The notes under the pieces were generated by a model, which saw nothing but the letters and a program-made list of their open reading frames with translations, had not been told where the DNA came from and made no database searches. A DNA stretch of 64,000 nucleotides from Trichoplax adhaerens (taxonomy: Eukaryota > Placozoa > Uniplacotomia > Trichoplacea > Trichoplacidae): positions 2,531,740 through 2,595,739 of the forward strand of contig NW_002060947.1 in assembly GCF_000150275.1 (NCBI RefSeq). The letters are read 5' to 3'. Made by a program: the position numbers and the translations under genes. Every line of letters starts with the position of its first letter. Position 1 is the first letter of the stretch. This document shows, piece by piece, positions 44,987-56,400 of this stretch.

Positions 44987-47175
44987 ACTGAGGAGTGATT
45001 CATCAATGCAACTGAACGAATACCGTTTAAGTTTACAATGCTGTAGCAACAGTACTTTTGACAGAGGTCATTACTTTACCGTACTAATATTACCGCACAA
45101 CAACCAAAATACAATTCGAAATATGAAATTAAGGATAATCTATTTGAATAAAATGTAATTACTGTAAATTGTCTTCGTCTCAATTTTATGTTACAACAGT
45201 AGTATCTCTTCACAAGATACACGATAAGTAAAATTGAATAATTTAATTTAATTAATTTAATTAATTAATTGAAATACAGTAATAAACTACTGTACTGTAC
45301 TGTACACTGTGTACAGTACTGTATCTGTTGATTTTAGATTACTGATACTACTGTACAGTACAGTAAGTTAAGTACTGTGCAGCACTACAGCATCAGCAAC
45401 ATTGCGGAGACAATATTGCGATGAGCGCATTGCGTTCAGGTTATTTATTCATTATTTACTTATTATTTATTTATTTATGTTTATATTCTCTCCCTTTTCT
45501 TTAGAAGTCTCTGATGATAATATTGTCGTGATCCCTAAAAATTAAATTCCTATGGATTAGCACACTTAACTAGTTCACGGCTTATTGCAATTTGCAGCAA
45601 ACATGGGGGTCAACAGCAGTACAGCACCCTGCAACGGGTTCGTTATTTCCACTCAACGATAATACAGTATTTTCATTCTTCGTAACCGTACGTACTCGTA
45701 CATACAGTACTGTACAGTAGTATCACTAGTGTGGTAATTGTCACTAAGTTAATCTTTATTATTAGTGATTAATTTTTTTCATTTGCGGTTAATTGGTCAC
45801 AATTAGTCATAATCACCATAACTGTACTGTACTGTACCGTGTGGCCTGTGTATAAATATGAGACCTGACTGTACTGTATAGTACTGTATTCATATTCACA
45901 AATAGCCCACAGTACAGTACAGTACATTGTACAGTGTACACCCGCACAGTACTGTACAGTATATTGTGTTATGGTATTACTGTATGTATTGTGTGCGTAC
46001 AGTACAGTATAGTGTTTCTATTAGTTTTTAGGTCTAATTTACGCTTCTTCCTCCTTGTACATAAATTTCGTCGTAAAAGCAAAAATCGACATGCACATTG
46101 GCAGTGGCTGTGCAGTAAGTTAGGATTGTCGGTCACTAAATATCAGCGTGGAAATCTACTGTACTGTACTGTATAATGCCTATAAGAACAGCAAACAATA
46201 CCTGCGGTTATCACCTAAAATCTAACACTAAGCACGGGGAGAATAGGATCTGAACCAGTAGATATACTGTACTGTACATTTAGTGTACAATAGGAACATT
46301 TAATAAAATTAGTTAATGATAGCTCGTAACTGGTCATGCGAATTCATAGAAGTGAATATAGTCTTGCTTGCTTATCTCGTATTAGTATGAGGCAGTTCTG
46401 TAGGATTGTACGGGAATTCATAATAAGTTGCAATAATTATAATTATAGTTAAAAATTGAACTTATAATATTTATATCATGTAGAATTGAATCAGGAGTTA
46501 TTATTACCAGTATGGTCAAAACCCGAGAGTACTGTACACTTGTACAGTGTACATACGGTACAGTTCAGTATAATCCTACACTAGTGCGAGTTATCACAGG
46601 TTACTACATCTAAAGAGTATAAATCTTTTACTCTTTAGTATGATAATGGCGATAGTAGTGATTATATTTTATACTTGATTTGAAATGTTTATACAGTACG
46701 TAAAAAGGCGGTTAGAGTACTGTACAGTACAGTACAGTATAAGGTGTAGAATTTCTTTCTAGATAAATCAGTGAATATTTTTATGATTTATTTTCGAATA
46801 AAACCCATAAAACTGTATATCTGCTATATTAAATTTAAATAGAATCGACCAAGTTTTGATCATTTTATCTGTTTTTTTTAAATCTAGATCGAATTTCTAC
46901 ACCCTGTACAGTGTACAGTACCTATAAGTACTGTATAGTGTACAGTACTGTACAGTACACATATACGTATTTACATTGTCTAAAAGTACAGTACAGTATT
47001 CGCATAAATTTACGGTATTTGATGAGATTGCAAAAGAGGTTACCATTAATATCCATTTAGTTATTTATTTATATATTCGGTACAGTACAGTACAGTACTG
47101 TACACATAAATTTTGTTTATTGATGTGCTGTACTGTACTGTACTATACGCTCTGCAGTAAAATCAGTACAGTACT

Positions 47176-47255
47176 ATAAATAAATGAATACAAGTTACGT
47201 ACTGTACTGTACACTTGTACAGTATACTGTACGTAACTTGTATTCATTTATTTAT
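47176..47255. repeat. Perfect 27-bp inverted repeat with GTAC-rich loop
   Basis: The left arm 47176-47202 starts ATAAATAAATGAATACAAG. The right arm 47229-47255 is its exact reverse complement and ends CATTTATTTAT. The 26-base loop contains further GTAC units that can pair with each other. The arm sequence is not a simple repeat, which makes recent origin or selection likely. Confidence 0.85.
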
Positions 47256-47332
47256 TTACTTAATCAAGCACATCCATCAGGATACTGTACTAATACGCAT
47301 ACAGTACTGATGGCTGTAGTAAGTACGGTCAA

Positions 47333-47375
47333 TGACTACTAAATCTTACCATACTGTATAAGATTTAATAGTCCA
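47333..47375. repeat. Small foldback element (TGGACTA type)
   Basis: TGACTACTAAATCTTA (47333-47348) pairs with TAAGATTTAATAGTCCA (47359-47375) with little mismatch and about 10 bases of loop. Its outer end TGGACTA, followed by TGG, matches the other small foldbacks. Confidence 0.65.
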
Positions 47376-48019
47376 TGGTACCGTACACTGTACAGCCCAG
47401 TATCAACACTGGTACAGACACACAATGCGGGACGGGGCTGAAAGTTTTTTTCGTTTATAGTCCCTGGTACAGTACAGTATGGTCTCTGTATCGAGAATGC
47501 CCATTTTTCATTTGCATATTCGTCCGCTATTATACTGTACAGTACAGTATACAGTAATGCCCCGAATTAGGGCATTAGAGATTGCAATGAACGGTTTTGT
47601 AGTAGTTTACTGCAATTTATGATATTTTGATAGTTATACGGTAAGCAGATAGCACGATACAGCACAAATACTTACAGATTGCGTCAGCATTATAGAGCAG
47701 TGATGTCCCCCTCTATTATCGTGAGTACTGTATTAAAACGATCCTGTCATATGCTTGATCAATTAGCTAGGACTAATTTTCTCTTGACGCTAATACAAAT
47801 TGACGTAAACAGCTACTGCGCAGTACACTACATACTATACAGTACTGTACTGTATTGTTATATCGGATCGCGCGCTTCTTTTGCCGTACAGTACTGTACA
47901 GTACATGTACTGTATTGTACTTACAGTACAGTACTATACAGAGAGCGTGTAGAAATTTAACTCAGATTTTTCAAAGTGAAATAAAAATGGCAAAAGTTCG
48001 TGGATTTTATTTAATTTTT

Positions 48020-48130
48020 TTATTGTACAAAGTACGGTCAGGGATTACTAAGAAGAAAGAGAGGGACCGATAACGGTCGTTCAGTATATTAAAAATGAGT
48101 GGTCTGACTATTTTGCTGGTCATCTCAGCT
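48020..48130 (+). repeat. Dispersed repeat family A, copy 3 (partial, diverged)
   Basis: Blocks TCAGGGATTACTAAGAAGAA, AGAGAGGGACCG and ACGGTCGTTCAGTATATTA, then GGTCTGACTATTTTGCTGGTC, line up with the left half of copy 2 (CAGGGACTACTAG, AGAGAGGGACG, CGGCCGTTCAGTG). The right half is not recognisable. Confidence 0.45.
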
Positions 48131-48184
48131 GAACCGTATGTCTGGAACCATACACTATACTGTACTGTACTATCCAAGATTTTC

Positions 48185-48456
48185 GTCCAAATTAGCCGCT
48201 TGGTTGGTTTTGTACTGTATATATTGTACAGTGTTAGTATACGGTTTCGGTAGTAGAGTACTGTACTGTATACTGTATAGTACTGTACAGTACAGTACAG
48301 TATATTAGAATGATCAGAAAAATGATAAGCTCACTATTATTTTGCACTGAATGGTCGCTAGACCTGACAAAGGTTCGGTTCGGTTCAAACCGTTATGATC
48401 TATATTGGTCGCTACCGCGTCCCTCTCTCTTTCTACACTGTCGTAGTCCCTGGTAC
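48185..48456 (-). repeat. Dispersed repeat family A, copy 4 (interrupted by GTAC satellite)
   Basis: Read on the minus strand the order is CCAGGGACTACGACAGTG, AGAGAGAGGGACGCGG, then a GACCAATATAG segment not in copy 2, ATTCAGTGCAAAATAATAG, CTTATCATTTTTCTGATCAT, a long run of GTAC palindromes, CTACCGAAACCG, and AAACCAACCAAGCGGCTAAT. The palindromic run sits inside the element, where copy 2 has only a few bases, so satellite growth or insertion occurred within it. Confidence 0.6.
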
Positions 48457-49032
48457 GGTGCTTTTATTTACGCGTGGTACAGTACTGTACTGTACACTGT
48501 ACAGTTAAATAAAGCTATTGTTCACAATGAGTACTGTACTGTACAGTACAGTACAGTAATAAGGTACAGTAGTGCGGAACGTTGTGTACTGTACAGTATT
48601 GTACGATGATTTTTGTTTTTCATTCTCAATTTTGACTGGCTAGTATGCTTGCGGATCAAACTCAGAGAGACGCTATTGGTTGACAATGCTTATGTGAGCA
48701 CGCGCACAACACCATCTGTTCAGCTATTGTAGTTTACAGTTTGTATTTTTCAGTGAAAAGTCTTTTTTGATTGTGATCTAAAAGATCTATATAGCGTACC
48801 TCTAATATTTCTGTCAATTGGTATACGCTATTATACAGTAAGTTCCTTATAGCGGTTTTTTCTGTCATAAACGCGCGCGTTCTTATTAGTCCTCGTTTTT
48901 TTCTAAGCACACTATCGAATTTTCAGGAAAAGGTCTTGTATAGGATATCTTATTTAAAGATTTTCCATAAATATATTTGAAAGCTTTCTTGTGCAGTTAG
49001 AGTGGTTGCTGTATTCTTGCAATTCAATTAAA

Positions 49033-51138
49033 ATGGGTGGTAAGTGAGCAATAATTGTAAGAAAAAATGCTTAAAAATTTTTGTTAATGGACTGGTACTA
49101 CAGTATACTGCATTTCGTTAAGCTGACTTGGTATGAAAACCATATACGGTATTGGATACTGACTTCCGTACTTCATAAAGTTCTCAGTATTCGTTGTACC
49201 GTAATAGGCTCCACTATAAAAATTAGTTAAGTAGTTCTTGGTTTGCAAAAAATTTGTAAATTGTTAGCTGGATGATTATGATAGGTTCGCATGCATAATT
49301 TTTTTTTTATCATGCAATGGGTAGTTTAAGGCATTTTTTCAGCAGACTGCCCGTCACCGCTGTAAAGTACGGCTTCTGCCGCGGTAAAATTTCCGCCGTT
49401 CACTTCTACTAGCAGTTCACTAAATGTAGAAATTCATAATATAACAACAGTTCATAGTTTTTATATTAATTTTACCCGTAAAGAAGTTGTATAGTATACT
49501 GTACTGTCACACAGTAACACCGTTGTAAAGAGTTTTGTATAAATTTTGAGTTTTTCAATATTTTCTATTTGGCGGGCTTGCTAATTCTTTGTCTAGTGCA
49601 GACGTTTACTCGAGAATTTTATGTTAGATAATACATACTAGTACATTGTAGTTCGAAGTTTTTAAGTTAATAAAACCGTTGCTAGCTATATTTTTCTAGC
49701 ACTTGATTTGATAAGTAGCTATGTAGGAGTTGGAGCTCTTTAGTTAAATTTAGTGTAATGGTTATTCGAATCTCGCCATTAGGTTTTTCAATTAAATTTA
49801 TTTATTGTACGTGTATTTGCGTTGAGACAAGATGAAGGCTCTAATGTAAAATGTTTCTTTTATTACATTGTCGTGATCGTTTAAAATTAGCATCAAAAGT
49901 ATTTATTCTGATCCTAGTTGAGATAGCTGGTTTGAATGAAACTAGACAGAGTTATATTCTCGTGTCTACATTCTCCGCAGATTCACTAGCTGTTGGATTT
50001 GTGTCGACATAAATTAACTGAAAATACAATCGAATGATTTTAAAATGTCAAAATTAGCGGTTTTACTGCTGTAGAGATCTGTAATGCGACAAAAAGCATG
50101 AGCTACGAAAGTTAATTTGCGCACCTGCGATCTTAAGTCAAGATCCCGGATCAATTTTTGTTTGACTATAATTCACAATTCGTACTACTGCATTAATGAA
50201 ATCTGTTATTACCTTCCTTACGAATTGTGCGAAAGCTTTCACTAAATGACTATTAACAATAGTTTTATTTGGACAAAACTCTTAAATTGATTATATTTCC
50301 AAATTTTAGATGCCAGAGGTAGAAAACGTGCAGCTGAAGCACCTTCGAAATCTTCTAAGAAAGCCAAAGATGCTGGCGCCAAAGGAAAGCGCGGCAAGAA
50401 GCGTAAGCAGATGAAAACATTTGGCGTAAAGAAACCTAAATCTGCGTACATCTTTTTCACGACTTCGTTGAGACAACGTTTGAAGAAAAGTGGTCGTGAA
50501 ATGCCTAAGGTAATTTATACAAGAATAGTAAGTTAACTGGATTGGATTTTAAAGATAAATTTTATTATAGGCTCATGAAATCGCAAAGATGTGTGGAAGT
50601 GAATGGAGGGCTATGACGGCTTCTCAAAAAAAGCCTTACGACGAATTAGCTGCGAGAGACAAACAAAGATATATGGAGGAGGTATTGTAACGTTCTCGTT
50701 TTTTGGGACTGTCTAGCTGTTCCAGGATGAGTAGATATAATACCCTTATATTCTTTCTCATCAAATAGATTAGTAAATTCAGAAAGAAGGCTGATCCGGA
50801 TAAGCCAAAAAGGCCTCAAACTGCTTATTTTTATTTCTTGGCTGAATTTCGTAAAGCTATGAAAGCTAAAGGTGTAATTGAGGGTAAGAAATTAACCTCG
50901 CTTTCTGGAGAAAAATGGAGGGCTATGACTCCTGCCGAGAAAGCTAAATATGAAGCTATGGTAACGAAAGACAAAGAGCGCTATCAACGAGAAATGGATG
51001 CTTATCGTAAAAAAAAGGTGCTCAGCGACTAAATACAAATTTAATATTTTTATAAAGTTCAGTCTGATCAGTATGTGATTCAATTTGAAGGGAATTAAAG
51101 ATGGGGAAGCAAGTAAACCAGTAAAAGTAAAACAAGTA

Positions 51139-51185
<47 letters not shown>

Positions 51186-51225
51186 AGACGAAGAAGAGGA
51201 TGATGATGAAGATGACGACGAATAA
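49033..51225 (+). CDS. HMGB: HMGB-like chromatin protein, two HMG boxes and acidic tail
   Basis: Non-histone nuclear protein that bends DNA and binds distorted structures. Exons: 49033-49039 (only ATG GGT G), 50310-50509, 50571-50681, 50769-51017, 51091-51225; all phases match, 233 aa. The N-terminal 40 residues are Lys/Arg/Ala-rich (RGRKRAAEAPSKSSKKAKDA), longer and more basic than in HMGB1. Box A (about 43-110) reads KKPKSAYIFFTT...REMPKAHEIAKMCGSEWRAM. Box B (about 117-189) reads DKPKRPQTAYFYFLAEFRKA...GKKLTSLSGEKWRAMTPAEK. A linker (KPVKVKQ) leads to a tail of about 30 Glu/Asp residues (51136-51222). Order and tail match vertebrate HMGB1-3; which paralogue cannot be told. Because exon 1 codes only two and a third residues, the first intron of 1.27 kb may hold regulatory sequence. 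The antisense poly-Ser and poly-Leu frames come from the acidic tail. Confidence 0.93.
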
Positions 51226-53473
51226 ATAGAAATTCTAGTTGTACTGTAGTTGCTATTTGTAGTAGGTAACATCTCAATCATAATTATATCCTGCAGCCGA
51301 AACATTCCACTTTGGTCTAAACCTTGTAATTACGTAATTATACAGTATTGCACCTTTATATGTAGGTAATAGTTGGCTGCTAAAAGGCATATTACCGAAA
51401 TTTCTTTTAGTACGATATTAACAACTGGCACTACCGTATACTGTGTCAGCTTTATAGTAATTTTGTAGCGTTTTTACCTTCTTGGCCTGCTAATTGTTCC
51501 TTGTAATTGTTGCTTAAAAACAATGATGCCATTATTGTGCCCATAACGTAGCACTTAAATAAGCTTCTTAAGAACATCGCTCTTGTTAGTAATCCAAGTA
51601 AATTTACAAAATTTATGTTTATGTTTCGTTGTTAAAAGAGATGTCGCTCCTAATGTTGTAGCATTCCCATTCCTATTTACTACATAATTATCAATAAGAT
51701 TACATTATTATGTCAATGAATTCACGATTGGCTATATAATCATCTTTAGTTAACACTGTCGAAGCTTTCAGATATTATCATGTATTAGCGTGCTTCGCTT
51801 TTGTACCGAATTTAATCTTTAAACTTTAATGATATTTTACTGTTTAACTCTTCCCTGCTGACATTACATTATTGTATCGAAACGTATAGCATGTAGTAAT
51901 TGTAGTGCCATAATGATTCAGTAATAAATCCAGCTACATCGACCAAACGTGAAACACTTGTTAAATACGATTTGATTTGTGTGGTGCAAATTTTAGAACC
52001 GCGTGGCCTAAATGGATTAACGCTGTACGATCATTATTCATTTATTTAGTGTAGTATGCAAGGTTCTTACTATTACCAATTCATACTAGTCGCTCCAGTA
52101 ATAAGCACAATAAAATTGCAGTTTAATTTGCAGTAGAGGATTTCAAATTATCGATAAGTAAAGGCTACTGGGGATACCGCATAAATTATGTATGGATATA
52201 CGAGGGATTCGTACTAAACGTGCACGTATTTATATAAAAGTAGAAATTACCTGGTTTGATATGACAAATACACGGAATCGAAGACTTTAAAACCTATCTA
52301 ATAAGGGATACACGATAGTTAATTTTACCGCAGACAAGAGTTGTGAAGTAAGCTCATGAGTTACACAGATTCGAATGAGTTTCTGGTAAACTTGTGCAAT
52401 TATACGTACGTGTTTGTCAGTAATGCCGTGTTTTGAACTAGAGTACTTTGGGATAAACAGGAATGATTTTAAAGGAGTTTATGGAAGTTTATTTCGCGCA
52501 CCAGCGTGTCATCCGATAATTTTGCTTAGGTTTACCCTTCAACTAGATGCTATAATACTGAAGTTCAGTCAACATCAACTGTAAATCCTGAGGAACTGTA
52601 CTGTATATTCCTGCATTATTGCATTTAAGTAGTTTAATCGCTCTAATACTCCTATATAGCCTGGGACTATTCGGATTATATTTTAAATTACGTATATAAC
52701 TTATATCATGATTATAACTATTGTATATTTAAAATTAAAAGGCAAAATCTCATATGCTTGCATTTTAAACTGCCTCGTTAGGTAGTATAATTGTGAAAAT
52801 CCTAGTTATTCAAAAGTTGCCTTTCTATGTATAATATGCGTGATAAACAATCAATTTTCCGTGAAGGCAAATACGTTTACCTTTGCCTTCAATACTATTT
52901 ATGGCTGTTAAGGAACGCAAATTTCTGTATAAAGTAGAATGGATACCAATATTAGATAAGGCTATAGGAATACGCATACTGTATAGTAAAATATAAAACA
53001 CATTCAGTTTGAATTTCTCAACTTACAATTGAGAATTTTCCAGCGTTTGTTTAATCGTTTGACCCTATTGGTAAGAGTACGCCTTATAATTATAATAGGT
53101 GGGTTATCATACAGCTGTTTTATAATCCAAATGTGAGGGTTGGTACTGTACTATAAGTTACTAGTCTCCATCAGTACTCAAGATATGATGTTTAAAGTTG
53201 TACAGATTCACTCACACAGTAAGTAAACTCACTGATCTAGTAACTTCTTTTAAGATTCGCTAATAATAGTGGGAAAGCTTCTTCTAAGATTTGAATTTTT
53301 AATTGGTTTAAGTGTATCCATTTTGAAATATACAATTAAATGGTAACTATGTACGACACGGTAACAGTGTGTTACTAAATGTAATAATAAAAAACTAATA
53401 CTGTTTCATGATTTATTAGTTGGCTTAAAAATGATATTTTTTGCGTATTAGAGTCCTGATTGCATGTAATTAG
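51226..53473. other. Intergenic, no gene recognised
   Basis: About 2.2 kb between the HMGB-like stop and the ZMYND10 3' end (tail-to-tail). It is AT-rich and almost free of GTAC palindromes, with no open frame longer than about 60 codons and no repeat that I can define. It must include both 3' UTRs. Confidence 0.55.
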
Positions 53474-56400
53474 TTAAGACATTTTCGAAGCTTCAACCAT
53501 CAAACCACACGCCGTCTTGTGCTGTTGCCAATGCTTTACTTGGCATTTCCTACGAAAAGAGTAAATTTATCACAATAGCGTAGAAGATATCTCACAAATC
53601 TAGGGTGTAACGCATATAAAGTACTTAACAAATACCATTTAATTAACGTTGACGTAATTATTAAGCAGATTGTACTGTAAGTTTTAAAATTTATATCTGT
53701 CGGTGCTGCATTTCGCAGATTAAAGCTTTACTGTAAGATACCTGCTGCAATACCATTCACAGTGACACCTGGAGCAACGTTTCGTCGCAAGATTCAGACA
53801 CAAAGCACATTTTGGAGGGGCTGTTGTTAAAGATTCCAAAATATCTAAGTTATAGTTGTTTAACCACCTAAGTACAATAGTAAATACTTTATTCGCATCA
53901 TATTACCCCATGTTATAATGATTAGTACAAATTATGAGTTATTCACTAAGTTTGAAATACGTGTGTACACTGTACAGTAGTTATTATTTACTGAGTTGCT
54001 ACGGCTTTTAATTCATCGTTCGACGGCGAGAAAGTTGCTTGGTGCTTCTTGATAATATATTCCCATTTTCCGTCGTATTTTAATAGCAGTTTGTGGCGAA
54101 TTTCCGGAATCTAAATGAATTAAATTGATAAACATATTTTTAGCCTTCATTTTCTGAAGTTTCTATAATGGGTGTTTAAGTTGATCACATTATACTCCTG
54201 CCAACCCTTCTCAGTCCTTCAATTACCTGCTCTAAAATGAGGTCTGCTTTTACATCTGGTGGGTCAACAAGAGCTAGTTGCTCGAGATATTGCCGTAGAT
54301 CGATCAAATTAGGTATCTGGTCTATGATAACTTCTGATAAATGACTTCTCAGCTGATGTTAAGGAAAAGATATAATTCCTCATCACTTAAGCTGGCATGC
54401 TCATGAAAGTCCAGCAAAAGTTATTAATACCACTGTATGTTTAGATATAAAATTGATATGGAATGGCCTCATGCTACCTTTAAAATTTGATTCTTATTGA
54501 ACGAATTCATCTTGTACATTACTCGAAAGTCATCATTCATTAATAATTGATAAATTGCTATCCATATCTATAAATATACAATAGAGTGTTAACAATTTTC
54601 TCTATATTTGCATTTTGACTCTAATTATTTCAAAGTAAGGTACGGATACTCTTCAGCTATTCTAGAAAGTAGCGATGGGACATGGCCAGCTACTAAACTT
54701 ACTTGACCCTCGATTTTAGATAACTTCAAATGTTCATCTGGAGCAACTTTCTGCCACTTCGAATCAATATATTTTTCCATATCACCTTGAATAGTATTAA
54801 ATTTTTACATTATTTTCAACATTATTTGATAGATTACGTATTTTACAGTATTAAAATGTACAACTAGAAGAAAAAAGTGTAGATTATTTGATACCATTCT
54901 TTGTAGTCCTAATCCACGGAGAGTTATCTATAAGTCTAGCCATAACGCATACCATATCTGATAGATTGTACTTTACAATTAGTAGGAAGAACATATCTTA
55001 TCAAAACTATACTGCAATATTTTAGTATCAAAATAAATTTTAAATAATGACGTCGCTATGTTACGCTTTACCATGGGTGTTGATGATCCTTGTTATAATA
55101 CTTAATGATAAGCTAAACATTTAAAGCAGAAGATTTGTCTGTCTTGAATATTTGGTAGTCAAATATACGTGAAAACTTAATTAAAATATCTTATAGCAGT
55201 ATACCCCTTCATATGGTCTATGGCATAACGTACTATTGATACCGTCCTGGCAGCGATGTCAAATTCTATTTGAAGGCTTTGGTATTTCAGATTCTAAAGT
55301 AATATTTTTAGAATTATGAATTTGCTTAATTAATTTTCTAAGTGATGGCTATTATAAAATATCCGCTGCGATATGAGTATATTCTCATCATGATTTCCGC
55401 AGTAAATATTAGTTCGTAAATTGTTCGTCATTATTTATCTGAAGATTGTTCATACCTGCTCTTCAGATACTATACCAGGATACCAATCCGTTTTAGATTC
55501 TTGCCTAATGAATTAAACTTAAGCTAAATTAATGGAACAATAAACCGAGTATCAAATTGACGTGCGAAATTTTTTCGTTGAGGGGAAACAAACCTTGCTA
55601 TTAATTGTGTTAATTTCCGATGACAGTAATCAACTATGTCTAGACAAACATCACCTACAGCTTCCCAGGATTCCTTGTGATACATCAGAGTTTCTAATAA
55701 GTTTACCACTGCTGCTTCGTGATATAACTATTTTGTGTTATATATAGATAAAAGTATACCGATGAACAGTTCCGTGAGGATTGAAATTGTCATCGCTATT
55801 CAAATATGCTCTTAATAATATCTAACTCACAGTAATATAGCATGGAAACTCAGATTGTGGCTTAAAGCCTTCTTTCAGCAATTCTTCAAAAATTTTTTCT
55901 TTCCAAACTTCGGTCAGCAGTAGATCATAGACCAATAGCGATATCTATATGCACATAATTGCAAGAATTCAATGGATAAGGGTGTATATTTTTTTATATA
56001 GTAATCTTAGTATCGTGATTTATAATTAGGTGATGTCATTGGTCATATGATGGGATGCTGATTCATCATAGAATCAACTTGAGGATTATTGTACACATGC
56101 ATATTGACTCCTTTAAGAGCGCTATGCTGCTAATGATATTTGTGCATTAAGGTATCAATAATCATTATAATTAACGAGAGATATGTTAAAACAATTAATC
56201 CGTCAGGCTTAAATATTTAGTAGCGTGTATACAATATATAACAATTTTGAGTATAAACTAGGATGTGACTCTAACTACCGTGTGATATCCAAAGCTAGCG
56301 GATATGATAAGATAAATTACTGGATTATTTAGATGTTTAGATTAAACAGCGGTTTATTTAGTAACCTACTGCATCTGTATACACTTTGTTAGATTCCGGT

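Larger units (their letters stand above)
44987..49032. repeat. Largest (GTACW)n palindrome block, between divergent DSTYK and HMGB-like genes
   Basis: From about 45290 to 48610 the intergenic DNA is studded with GTACTGTAC/GTACAGTAC runs (clear cores at 45292-45322, 45350-45365, 45827-45837, 45910-46010, 46530-46550, 46717-46740, 46904-46960, 47080-47105, 47127-47147, 47197-47235, 47534-47552, 47838-47942, 48235-48305, 48477-48600). It includes family A copies 3 and 4, a 27-bp perfect inverted repeat (47176-47255) and a foldback at 47333-47375. The flanks 44987-45280 and 48640-49032 are free of the satellite and should contain the two promoters. Open frames here are repeat read-through. Confidence 0.8.

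Noticed and set aside
45290-48610. Possible CRISPR-like or tandem-array structure
   Set aside because: Units are 5 bp, spacing is irregular, there are no equal spacers and the context is eukaryotic.
50892-51305. Long poly-Ser and poly-Leu frames, minus strand
   Set aside because: Complement of the GAA-rich acidic tail of the HMGB-like protein and its last box; not a gene.
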